A program made the translations under genes and the position numbers. From assembly GCA_018607135.1 (NCBI GenBank), contig JABBCA010000018.1:1-64000 (forward strand): 64,000 nt of DNA, read 5' to 3'. Origin of the DNA: Opitutales bacterium (GTDB lineage: Bacteria; Verrucomicrobiota; Verrucomicrobiia; Opitutales; Coraliomargaritaceae). The notes below the pieces were generated by a model, which was given only the letters and a program-made list of their open reading frames with translations, did no database searches and was not told the origin of the DNA. This document shows, piece by piece, positions 40,335-49,518 of the stretch; within the stretch, counting starts at the first letter, position 1, and each line of letters begins with the position of its first letter.

Positions 40335-43055
40335 TTATTGAGTGGTAACTCGCACAAAGGCTTCTTGGCCCTGAATGTAATCACTGATTCTTACCGATAC
40401 GGAGTCATTTGCGCTGCCATACACATTGAGTGGTGTTACGCTAGACCAGTCCTTTAAGTCGTTTGAAAATTCGAGAGAGTAGTCTACATCGGCGGAGTCA
40501 CGCCCTAGTGTAAACTCTATATGTAAGTCACTACCCGTAGAATTGAGTTGTGGTGCTTTTTGTGCCGCGTCGTTGGCGATTGGATTTCCGCCATAGGAGA
40601 ATTCTTCGAAGTTAAGCAGTCCATCATTATCTGGATTGTCAGTTCTGGCGGTCAGCGTTTCACCTTGCCAGTCAAAGCCACTTGCCCACGTGCTGTAAGT
40701 CACTGATGCACCGGCTGTAGTGTTAAATTCCAGCGCACGGTTTGATAGCTTTACGTCGTCGACCGTCGCATCGATTATGCCTATGGTGAGACCGTCTATA
40801 TCTTGAACGGTGCTGGGTAATTCCTCACTTGGGTAGAGCTGTGTTGCTTCTAGGGTTCCGTCTAGAAATAAACTCGCTCGATTGGTTTCGGTGTTCCATG
40901 TGAATGCGACTGTGTGCCAGTCTGAATCGGCGATGGTAGTCGTTCCCGTCAATAGGCTTTGTCCGTTCAATTTTGCAGCTAGTTGTCCATTTTGGAGTGC
41001 TAAGTAGATGCCGCTGCTCGTCGCATTGTTGAACATTCTAAAGAAGCGCTGCTGGCCGCTGATCGTGCTCATCTTAATTTTCATTTCTACGGATAAGCTG
41101 CGGTCGTTACCAAAACTAAATCCGGTCACTTGTGCCCGTCCGATGAGCCCTTCGGATTCCTTGCCGTTGAAGGTGATCTCGCCGTCAAAGATAAGATCTG
41201 CTTCGTCGACACCGTCCTCGGTGACACGGTTCTCCGCGTTGTTACCATTGGTATTGAAATTGAAATCCCAGTGAGCGGTCGCACCTGTTGGAAAAACGTG
41301 CGGTTTTAAGATCCGATACACATCATCCGCAAACATTTCAGCGCCAGCTACACCCATATGCACCGGATCTGTTGAGGGGGTGACGCCATCGGCTTGAAAG
41401 ATTAAATAGCTGTCATCGGTGAAGGTTTCAGAGCGTATCAGGTAGAGCTTTTGATCACCCGCATGGATACGTGCATTCACCACACCAGCGATCGCATCTC
41501 TGGCTTGGTCGATGGTCACCCCAGACTCGGCATCTACGGAATTACGTGAGTAGATTAATGTGTTGCAGAATACTTTGGCATTCGGTTGATGCGTGCGGAT
41601 CGTCGTTAGTAAACTTTCGTATTCCGCGGTAATTGTAGGGATGTCATGACTGGCGCCTTGCCAGTTGTTATAGCCGACAAGAATCCAGATGATATCGACC
41701 TCGCCAAAGTGCTGTAGCAGGTCGGCGGCGGGGGGAGATATTTTGGCTCCACCGACTGCCATGTTGAATATTTGAGCATTTAGCTTTTCACCAGCGATGA
41801 ACGGGTAGGTTTTATATCCAGCAGAGCCTTGCCCCGTTCCGTGTGAGATCGAGTCGCCTAAGAAGACGATTCGCTTGGGGCGAATCGGATCGGCTGCGAT
41901 GAGTGTTTCGCCAGTTTCGATGTCTACTTGGGTGAGGATCGGGTTGGACCAGGAAGGGAGTGCGATGTCGTGACGAATGACTTCAAGTGGGTCACTTAAG
42001 TTTTCTATCGTTATGATCGTCGATGCTTGTGTTCTGGAGACATAGAATTCGCGTGTGAATTCACCGTTCTGGTAGAGCGCAAACTGTGAGTCGCGGTTTT
42101 CATCACTAGGATCATAGTCAAAATGTAAGCGAATCGTAGGAGAGCTGGTGTAAAGTGTCAGCTTTGCGCCACTCGTCGTCTTCGCATTGCTTGGGCTCAT
42201 TTTCGCCACGGAGCCGTTGCTGTCGTAGATCGTATTGTTAAAGCGTAAGAAATGCATTCCTGCAGCATCGATCGTTTTAAACTGTGCCCCTTGCACATAC
42301 AGCATTGATGATGTGAGCGGGACTGTGTCGTAAGCAATAGGTGTAGGAGCCCCTGAGCCGATGCGTAGGTAGTCAATCTCAACACTGTCGGTAGCACCCC
42401 AATCTGTTGAGTTGGCATTCGAAACATAGCGTAACCGATCCCAAGTGGTTCCAGTCGCACTCAGGGCAACGGTCCCTGCAGAGCTTTCCGGTAGAGTATC
42501 GATGCTGTAGAAGACCTCTGCCTGGTCACTGTCGAGGTCGATACTGCAGCGCACGGTGAGATTGCTGAGTGTGGTGACATTGGCACCGAAATCGACGAGG
42601 TTCGAACTTACGTTATCGATACGTGTGGAGAGATAAAGCCGACCACCTTGTTTTTGTAAGCGAATGAGAAAGATATCTTGAGCCGCGACCGAATCTCGAA
42701 AGCCAAATCCTATATTTGCACCTGAGATATCGCCCGAGGATAAATCGGCAGAAGCTATCTTGAATTCAAGTTGATAGGTTCCAGTGTTGGTCGATCCAGT
42801 GGGAACCGAAAGGTTGGCAGCATCACGAAAAAAATTACTTGTATCTTGACTCGCGACTAGCAGACCCGCGCCGTTGGTGGCTGTATTTGTGGACTGGGTA
42901 AAGCTTGCCGTGCCAATGCTATTCGAAGCGGACGCGAGGTCGGTAGCTGCTGCATCATTAAACTCCCATGCTTCGAGCGGAGTGATGGCGCAGTCAGCAA
43001 AATGTGTGAATAGATGTAGGCCGCAGAGCAATAGGGTGGGTAATAACGTTTTCAT
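40335..43055 (-). CDS. Secreted multidomain SGNH/GDSL-like hydrolase with LamG-like domain
   Basis: Signal peptide MKTLLPTLLLCGLHLFTHFADC; RIVFLGDSISHGTGQGS, ILVGYNNWQG, TDPVHMGVAGAEMFADDV; LamG-like C-terminal half. Confidence 0.83.
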   Translation of the reverse strand: MKTLLPTLLLCGLHLFTHFADCAITPLEAWEFNDAAATDLASASNSIGTASFTQSTNTATNGAGLLVASQDTSNFFRDAANLSVPTGSTNTGTYQLEFKIASADLSSGDISGANIGFGFRDSVAAQDIFLIRLQKQGGRLYLSTRIDNVSSNLVDFGANVTTLSNLTVRCSIDLDSDQAEVFYSIDTLPESSAGTVALSATGTTWDRLRYVSNANSTDWGATDSVEIDYLRIGSGAPTPIAYDTVPLTSSMLYVQGAQFKTIDAAGMHFLRFNNTIYDSNGSVAKMSPSNAKTTSGAKLTLYTSSPTIRLHFDYDPSDENRDSQFALYQNGEFTREFYVSRTQASTIITIENLSDPLEVIRHDIALPSWSNPILTQVDIETGETLIAADPIRPKRIVFLGDSISHGTGQGSAGYKTYPFIAGEKLNAQIFNMAVGGAKISPPAADLLQHFGEVDIIWILVGYNNWQGASHDIPTITAEYESLLTTIRTHQPNAKVFCNTLIYSRNSVDAESGVTIDQARDAIAGVVNARIHAGDQKLYLIRSETFTDDSYLIFQADGVTPSTDPVHMGVAGAEMFADDVYRILKPHVFPTGATAHWDFNFNTNGNNAENRVTEDGVDEADLIFDGEITFNGKESEGLIGRAQVTGFSFGNDRSLSVEMKIKMSTISGQQRFFRMFNNATSSGIYLALQNGQLAAKLNGQSLLTGTTTIADSDWHTVAFTWNTETNRASLFLDGTLEATQLYPSEELPSTVQDIDGLTIGIIDATVDDVKLSNRALEFNTTAGASVTYSTWASGFDWQGETLTARTDNPDNDGLLNFEEFSYGGNPIANDAAQKAPQLNSTGSDLHIEFTLGRDSADVDYSLEFSNDLKDWSSVTPLNVYGSANDSVSVRISDYIQGQEAFVRVTTQ

Positions 43056-43391
43056 ATAATTTAGGATAATATGATCATTACCGTAAATCATGCGCGTGCG
43101 AAATCGAGCCGCTTACTCATTGAATACTTTAGCGGTAAGGATGGGGTTTTGCACTCTTGGGGCGACAAGCCGTCCGACGCGTATTTCCACGTATTCGATA
43201 CTTTTCAAGGTCGATTTGTGAGCGACATCGTAAAATGAGGAGACTTTAGAATACTCAATGCTAAATTTTAAGATGTGCACTTATACATGCTTTTTTTGGA
43301 TTTTATAAGTGAGCAAGCCTCTTGTGTTTGTTTATTCTGCGAGCCATTTTATGAGCATCCGCAATTAATCTAACTCCAAATAAAAATACAC

Positions 43392-44150
43392 ATGAAAATG
43401 AAACCCTATATATTTAGCGCCCTTACATGCGCCATGGCAGCGTCACTGTCTGCTCAAGCTCTCGATTACTGGGATTTTGCCACCGCGACTGACGGTGACG
43501 GTCTTCAAGATGTCGCTAATACTGGTTCCCTCGGAACTGCCTGGAATTTTAACACGACTGCGCAGGGAGACGTTGTTACCAGTGGGGTTTTCAACGTGTC
43601 TGGCGACGAAACGATTACGCGCAAGGCAACACTTGCTTCCGCGACAGCCTTGAACACATTGGGCAGTTCTTTTCGTTATGAGTTGGATGTGGCATCATGG
43701 GATTTAACTAATGCAGATGTAGGGACTAGCGTTGCTTTTCGAGTGGCCGACAGCGCTGCTCAAAATTTCGCTCAAATAATCCTAGAGAAAGACACGGCAA
43801 CAACTGCACGTTTCCGCTGGTCGACCGAATTGTCGGACGGTTCTTCTTTCTTCCGCCAAGAGGCGGTTACCTTAACGGGTGGACCTGCAGTCTATGCCAT
43901 TGAGTTCGAATTAGGTGGACTCGTCAATTACCTCAGTGGTGCGACGGTCGTAAACACCTCGACATTGAATTTTGGTAGCTCTGATATAGCGGAATCATTG
44001 TTTGTTAAAAACAATATCACGACTGGAACAGCAGATGCTATTCTTTCTGTGAACAGCTTCGGTTTATCCGCAGTGCCTGAGCCAAGCACGTATGCGCTCA
44101 TTGGTGGCCTGCTAGCGCTTAGCTACGTGATGACACGCCGTCGCAAATAA
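43392..44150 (+). CDS. PEP-CTERM sorting-domain secreted protein
   Basis: Signal peptide; C-terminus VPEPSTYALIGGLLALSYVMTRRRK. Confidence 0.9.
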   Translation: MKMKPYIFSALTCAMAASLSAQALDYWDFATATDGDGLQDVANTGSLGTAWNFNTTAQGDVVTSGVFNVSGDETITRKATLASATALNTLGSSFRYELDVASWDLTNADVGTSVAFRVADSAAQNFAQIILEKDTATTARFRWSTELSDGSSFFRQEAVTLTGGPAVYAIEFELGGLVNYLSGATVVNTSTLNFGSSDIAESLFVKNNITTGTADAILSVNSFGLSAVPEPSTYALIGGLLALSYVMTRRRK

Positions 44151-44186
44151 TCTTTGGGTTATATTCAAGCGTAGTTAATTATGTGG

Positions 44187-44214
44187 AAGCCCCTAGTTCG
44201 CTAGGGGCTTTTTT
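44187..44214 (+). terminator. Rho-independent terminator after the PEP-CTERM gene
   Basis: AAGCCCCTAG-TTCG-CTAGGGGCTTTTTT. Confidence 0.85.
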
Positions 44215-44237
44215 GTAAATTCGAATCCATACATATC

Positions 44238-44762
44238 ATGAAAAAGCATACTTATACATCCTGGTTGTTCATTCCTATATTTTGCTTCGTTCTTGGATGC
44301 CAGACCGCGAGTGAACATTCTGGCCCAACAAGTAAGGCGACTGCCATGGAAGTCGCGACTGCAACGCATACACAAGCTGTGGCAGCTCGACAGGAGCCCA
44401 TTCCTGCGGTTGCGGTCGAACCCGTCGCTATCCCGGCTCAGGAATCCACGTCACTGGCTTCGTCCGTCGAGGTGAAAAGTGCCCCTATTGAAGTCACGCG
44501 GGTGGAGACTGCTCTTGAAGGGCCCGCACTAAAAATGTTGAAAGAGACGGATGAACTACTTTCTTTGAGTGATACGCAATACAACGAATTGGTGGCGCTG
44601 ATGGAAGCGCGCCAAGTCGAGTGGAAAGCGTTGATGGCGAAGCAGAAAGTGTTAACGGATACTGAATTCAATGGACGTAAGAAAGCCCTCTTTGGTGGCT
44701 ATTCTAAACGAATGATGGCCTTGTTTACTCCAGAGCAATTGAAGCTGTGGAGAAACCGATAG
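44238..44762 (+). CDS. Hypothetical lipoprotein
   Basis: Signal/lipobox FCFVLGC; Ala/Val-rich linker; C-terminal helical region. Confidence 0.6.
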   Translation: MKKHTYTSWLFIPIFCFVLGCQTASEHSGPTSKATAMEVATATHTQAVAARQEPIPAVAVEPVAIPAQESTSLASSVEVKSAPIEVTRVETALEGPALKMLKETDELLSLSDTQYNELVALMEARQVEWKALMAKQKVLTDTEFNGRKKALFGGYSKRMMALFTPEQLKLWRNR

Positions 44763-45133
44763 TTGGAAGTTCGTAAGGTTGCGCTCGGATGGATTCTTTG
44801 CAGATTACTTTGGCATTATTCTATAGGAGACTGCGAGTGGGGCCTACGAAAGCAAATCAAGGTCCGCACTGTGGCGTCCAGCTTTAGCAAACCTTTGTCG
44901 TATCTAATACGGTCGCAATGAACGTTTGCAAAAGACATCTGAGTGCGTCTAATACCGAATGAAAACATGTTTGATCGGGTAGCACTGACTGGCCCAGTCA
45001 GCACGATTGAAAGATGCAGGCTCGTCGGATGCATGCGGTGTGGGCCACACCGAGCTACCTCAAGCGTGTCTTATTCAAGCTGACGTAGGAAAGAACAATG
45101 AATCTTATACCACCCGCTGCGCTTGAGAGCACA

Positions 45134-45171
45134 AAGGCACGGAGGGAAGAAAAGAAAAATCTCTGTGCCTT
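45134..45171. repeat. Stem-loop in noncoding region
   Basis: AAGGCACGGAG-(16 nt)-CTCTGTGCCTT. Confidence 0.5.
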
Positions 45172-45208
45172 GTAGGTTCCCCCGAGATGTTAAACCAGCT
45201 TTTTGAGT

Positions 45209-45242
<34 letters not shown>

Positions 45243-45512
45243 TAAGGACTCGACCATGGGGTAGCGTTTGGCCAGTCTGGGTTACATCAAGACGGAGCTG
45301 GTCAACCCCATTTACGCGCAAGATATTCGATAACCACTTAGACTACAAATCGCTCGGGCTGGGTTGCCTGTCCTCATCGGTAGGAGTCGCCCATAAGTAT
45401 AAGTAAGGTGCAGCCATTATTTAGCTAGGCGTGCGTTATTTCAGCCTTTTTTAGGTATTTTTAAATGAGTAGATGTCTTGTTGGGATTGTTTTGAATCCT
45501 AATGTAGATGGT

Positions 45513-48500
45513 ATGCTATCCCAAAAGTTATCCCTATTAATTACTTTTTCGGCCTTTACTGGATCGATTTCTCATGCACTGATTAACGCACCGTCAGAGG
45601 TGACAGCGACTGCTGCTGGACCGGCCACGATTGCGATCAGCTGGACTGATAATGCTTCTGATGAAGACAACTATATCGTGCAACGTAATGACGGTTCATG
45701 GACCACCATTGCAACGCTGGATGCAAATTCAACGTATTATTATGATCGCGGATTGAGCCTTGGTTTAACACACGAATACCGTATACAAGCGACGAATACA
45801 TCGGAGGTTTCTGCTGCAGTCGAATCGGGTAGTGCGAGCACTCTGAGTTACCAGCCAAACATTATCTTCTTTCTAGCCGATGATATGGGCTACAAAGACA
45901 TCGTAGCACTCCGAGATGAGGCGATTGATGGCCCGACCATTTATGAAACACCAGCGCTCGATAGTTTTATCGGTAGTTATGCATTGAACGTGAATAATGC
46001 GTATTGCTCGGGCCCAAAGTGCGTGGTGGCGCGTCGTTCGATTCAAACGGGTAAATACGACTGGCGGCCTGAGGCGGTTCCCAACAATGATTATTATGTA
46101 GATCATAACGGTGCGCCAATCGGAGGTGGGCTTTGGGCCGGCGGAACTACGGTCGCAGGATCTGAGTCGGGTGCGGGTGTTGTGATTCCATCCGACAATG
46201 AAACTTACGGTGAAGCTTTAAAAGCAGCAGGCTATCGCACTTGTTTTATTGGTAAGTATCACTTGGGTGAATCTTCGACTGCGGACACGCCAACAGGCTA
46301 CTCTTTTGGCGATCAGCCAGGTCGTGGTCCCATTCACCAAGGATATGATGTGAGTATTGCCGCAGGTCATGCGGGTGCGCCGCCAGCATCTTATTTTGCA
46401 GTCGAGAATTTGAACGATGCGGGTAACTACACGTTCGAGCTGCCTGATCTAGATGGAGCCACGTATGGAGCCTCGGCGCCCGTAGCTGGTGAGTATATCA
46501 ATGATCGTATGACGGTTAAAGCATTGGGATTTATTGACGATGCGATTACCAATTATAGCTCGCAGCCATTTCACATGACGTTTGCGCACTATGCGGTGCA
46601 CACACCGGCAGAGGCGCAAAGCAATGCAAGTGCTCCCGATGGAAAGGGCTATGAATACTTCCAAGCCAAGAAGGCCGCGATGGCGTCTGACTTTGCAAAT
46701 CACCCCGCAGGTCCTGCGGGCCTAGTTACGGATTCAGGCTCGATGAATCGCACGCACCAAAGCAATGCAGTCTATGCAGCGATGATGAAAAGCTATGATG
46801 CGAGTTTCGAAGCACTTTGGAATTATCTTCAGGCGACAGATGACCCTCGTAATCCTGGTAAAAAACTTTCGGAAACTACAGTCATTGTCATATCTTCAGA
46901 TCATGGCGGTAAGTCGACGACGTCGATCGACAACAACAAATCGCTTGAGGATGATTCCGTTGACGAGGTGAATCCAGCACCGGTTCCGTTGACGACAAAT
47001 TATCGCAGTTCTTTTGGTAACACTTACTCCTTTTATCCCACTTCCAACTATCCTTATCGCCAAGGCAAAACGTGGAGCTATGAAGGCGGCCTGAAGGTGC
47101 CACTAGTCATTTACATTCCAGGGATCACTACTGGTAACACAGAAACCGATGCCTTTGTGCATCATGCAGATCTATTTTCTACTTTCGTTGATATGGCAGG
47201 AGGCACGCAATCCAGTGAGAGCACTGATTCTGTAAGCTTCATGCTTTCAGCCGCACAACCTGAGGTCACTGCACGTGATGAGATGCACCATTTCTTTACC
47301 AACGCAAATGAAGGCACAGCAAATCCAGCGATAGGTGCCTATCGTAAAGGCGATTACAAGATGCTCTATTTTATGATACAACGTCGGGTGGAGCTGTATA
47401 ATTTAGTCGCAGATCCGTATGAGCGAGACGATCTCTCGACGAGCCGACCTGAGTTAGCCGCTGAGATGTTGCATGAGTTGTATCAACAAGTGCTTTCTAC
47501 TGGGAATAGTATGCCGAAGCCTGGCTCGAATTCATGGAATCAAGAACAAGCAGTCTTTTTGAATAACGGTTTGATTGGATCGCTACCAGCGATTCCCGAC
47601 GCCAATCCTACGTGGGTGGGTGTGGGTGCAACTCAGACCTCTACCACCACCATTGAGCTCAATTGGCAAGTCAATGCGAGCAACGCCACGCATTCGGTCG
47701 TCCACCGTCGGTCGGACCCAGATGGTGAGACTAATTTCCGAGAAGTGGCATATTTGCCAGCAGGAGTTACGACCTATGTGGATCGCGATTTAGTAGCAGG
47801 GGGAACCTATCGCTACCGTATTGAGTCTGAAAATTTTGGTGGATGGGCAACTGGTAACACTGGCAATAAAACACTCACGCTATCGAATCCTGGCCCTGGC
47901 AATTTGGCGATCGATGCTGTGGATGATGGTGTGACTACTGTGCCAGGCGAGCTTCGCTGCTTCAATCCTTTGTTGAATGATGCAGGAGAGGGCGCATTGC
48001 TGATCACAGCGATCACGCAGCCTACACAAGGAACTGCAAGTATTGATGGTCAGTGGATTCGCTATCAAGCACCCGAAGGTTTCTCAGGTAGCGCCACGAT
48101 GACCTACACAATCGAAGATGCAGCCAGTCAGTCGGATACGGCTACGGTGACGTTTAGTTTACCCGTGTCTCCATCCAGTGAAAGTGCGCTCGAAGCGTGG
48201 GAGTTTGACGACACCGTTGGCACGGACCTTAATGATTTGAACAATTCAGGATCGTTGAATAGTCTTTGGCGTTTTAACACCACTGCTGCTACGGATGGCA
48301 GTGGCAATTTTGTAGTCCCCGGAGATGCTGGAACAACCACACGTAGACTACCAGAGCGCGGCACTGCCAATGCGCTCGCTGGGGATGATTTCTACGCGAC
48401 CCCCTTTACTTCAGGTAAGTATCGTTTTGAAGTGAAGTTTGCTTCATGGGATGTCGACGCTGCGAGTGCGGGGGATAGTTTAACGTTTCAGGTAAATGAT

Positions 48501-49178
48501 GTATCGAGCGCTACGATCGCGCGAATCGACTTTGAGCTCAACGCAGCGGATGTCGACATTCGGTTCAGTGGTTTTGATGGTAACTTTCGAGTGACAGATC
48601 CTTTGAACTTAGTTGAGGCCAGCGCGACCACTGCGGCCATCGAATTTGATTTCGATAATGACACGATTGATTATCTACTTAATGGCAGTGTCATTTATTC
48701 GTTCGCGTTTACTGGATCCAATATTGGACGAATGTCCTATGTGCAAACGGGTATCTGGAGCACTGCAGCGACGAGTATTTCGCTCGATCATTTGAAACTG
48801 ATCGAGTTTATTCCTGGTGGCACGCTATACGATGCTTATGCCTCCACTTATCCATGGATGGGTATTCTGAATCGTGGGGTGGATGAGGATCCAGATTTTG
48901 ATGGGATGAACAATTTCCTAGAGTTCGCTCTTGGCATGAACCCCACTCAAGCAGAGCCGAGTCCTGTGGTTCTTGATAACAGTGGTGTGACACCAAAGCT
49001 GCAATTCACACCCGTGCGGGACACTTCTTTGGTCGATTATACCGTTCAGTTTTCGAATGACTTAAACGATTGGTCAACGATTCCAGAAGTGGTGGTCACT
49101 TCAGACGCAGGTGTCTTGGTCGAAGAAACTCTACCCGTAGGGGGGCTCGGTTTTGGTCGTGTCTCTGTGAGTGAATAA
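45513..49178 (+). CDS. Large secreted sulfatase with FN3, Ig/cadherin-like and WEF-type modules
   Basis: FN3 ATAAGPATIAISWTDNASDEDNYIVQR; sulfatase NIIFFLADDMGYKDI, YCSGPKCVVARRSIQTGKY, HGG/KTWSYEGGLKVPLVIYIPG; C-terminal DFDGMNNFLEFALGMNP tail. Confidence 0.88.
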   Translation: MLSQKLSLLITFSAFTGSISHALINAPSEVTATAAGPATIAISWTDNASDEDNYIVQRNDGSWTTIATLDANSTYYYDRGLSLGLTHEYRIQATNTSEVSAAVESGSASTLSYQPNIIFFLADDMGYKDIVALRDEAIDGPTIYETPALDSFIGSYALNVNNAYCSGPKCVVARRSIQTGKYDWRPEAVPNNDYYVDHNGAPIGGGLWAGGTTVAGSESGAGVVIPSDNETYGEALKAAGYRTCFIGKYHLGESSTADTPTGYSFGDQPGRGPIHQGYDVSIAAGHAGAPPASYFAVENLNDAGNYTFELPDLDGATYGASAPVAGEYINDRMTVKALGFIDDAITNYSSQPFHMTFAHYAVHTPAEAQSNASAPDGKGYEYFQAKKAAMASDFANHPAGPAGLVTDSGSMNRTHQSNAVYAAMMKSYDASFEALWNYLQATDDPRNPGKKLSETTVIVISSDHGGKSTTSIDNNKSLEDDSVDEVNPAPVPLTTNYRSSFGNTYSFYPTSNYPYRQGKTWSYEGGLKVPLVIYIPGITTGNTETDAFVHHADLFSTFVDMAGGTQSSESTDSVSFMLSAAQPEVTARDEMHHFFTNANEGTANPAIGAYRKGDYKMLYFMIQRRVELYNLVADPYERDDLSTSRPELAAEMLHELYQQVLSTGNSMPKPGSNSWNQEQAVFLNNGLIGSLPAIPDANPTWVGVGATQTSTTTIELNWQVNASNATHSVVHRRSDPDGETNFREVAYLPAGVTTYVDRDLVAGGTYRYRIESENFGGWATGNTGNKTLTLSNPGPGNLAIDAVDDGVTTVPGELRCFNPLLNDAGEGALLITAITQPTQGTASIDGQWIRYQAPEGFSGSATMTYTIEDAASQSDTATVTFSLPVSPSSESALEAWEFDDTVGTDLNDLNNSGSLNSLWRFNTTAATDGSGNFVVPGDAGTTTRRLPERGTANALAGDDFYATPFTSGKYRFEVKFASWDVDAASAGDSLTFQVNDVSSATIARIDFELNAADVDIRFSGFDGNFRVTDPLNLVEASATTAAIEFDFDNDTIDYLLNGSVIYSFAFTGSNIGRMSYVQTGIWSTAATSISLDHLKLIEFIPGGTLYDAYASTYPWMGILNRGVDEDPDFDGMNNFLEFALGMNPTQAEPSPVVLDNSGVTPKLQFTPVRDTSLVDYTVQFSNDLNDWSTIPEVVVTSDAGVLVEETLPVGGLGFGRVSVSE

Positions 49179-49518
49179 GGCTTCGTTCGCAAGGCCATTG
49201 CCTGGAGACTGTTTCAAAAAGAAACAGACCTCTCGTGATCCCTACGTATTTGTTTCTGAATCCTATCCAGATGCTATCAGTCTTTAGCTTCCACTGACTC
49301 AATTAGGATTAAGATTACAACAATGATTACGACAGCGACCATCGCAGTATGAATTCACCAGATTTCGGTATGGTATCACATAGAGCACTACTTGTGCGCA
49401 TATTCATCATTAAATGATAATTTTTGATTGTATAAGTGTCTCGTTAACTGCGCACGGCTTTGCATGATGAAATCCTCAACCAACCCTTTTTAGTATCTTT
49501 AACTCCAACTTACCTTTT

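Noticed and set aside
44816-45034. 72-aa minus-strand ORF
   Set aside because: No start context or homology-like motifs; probably chance.
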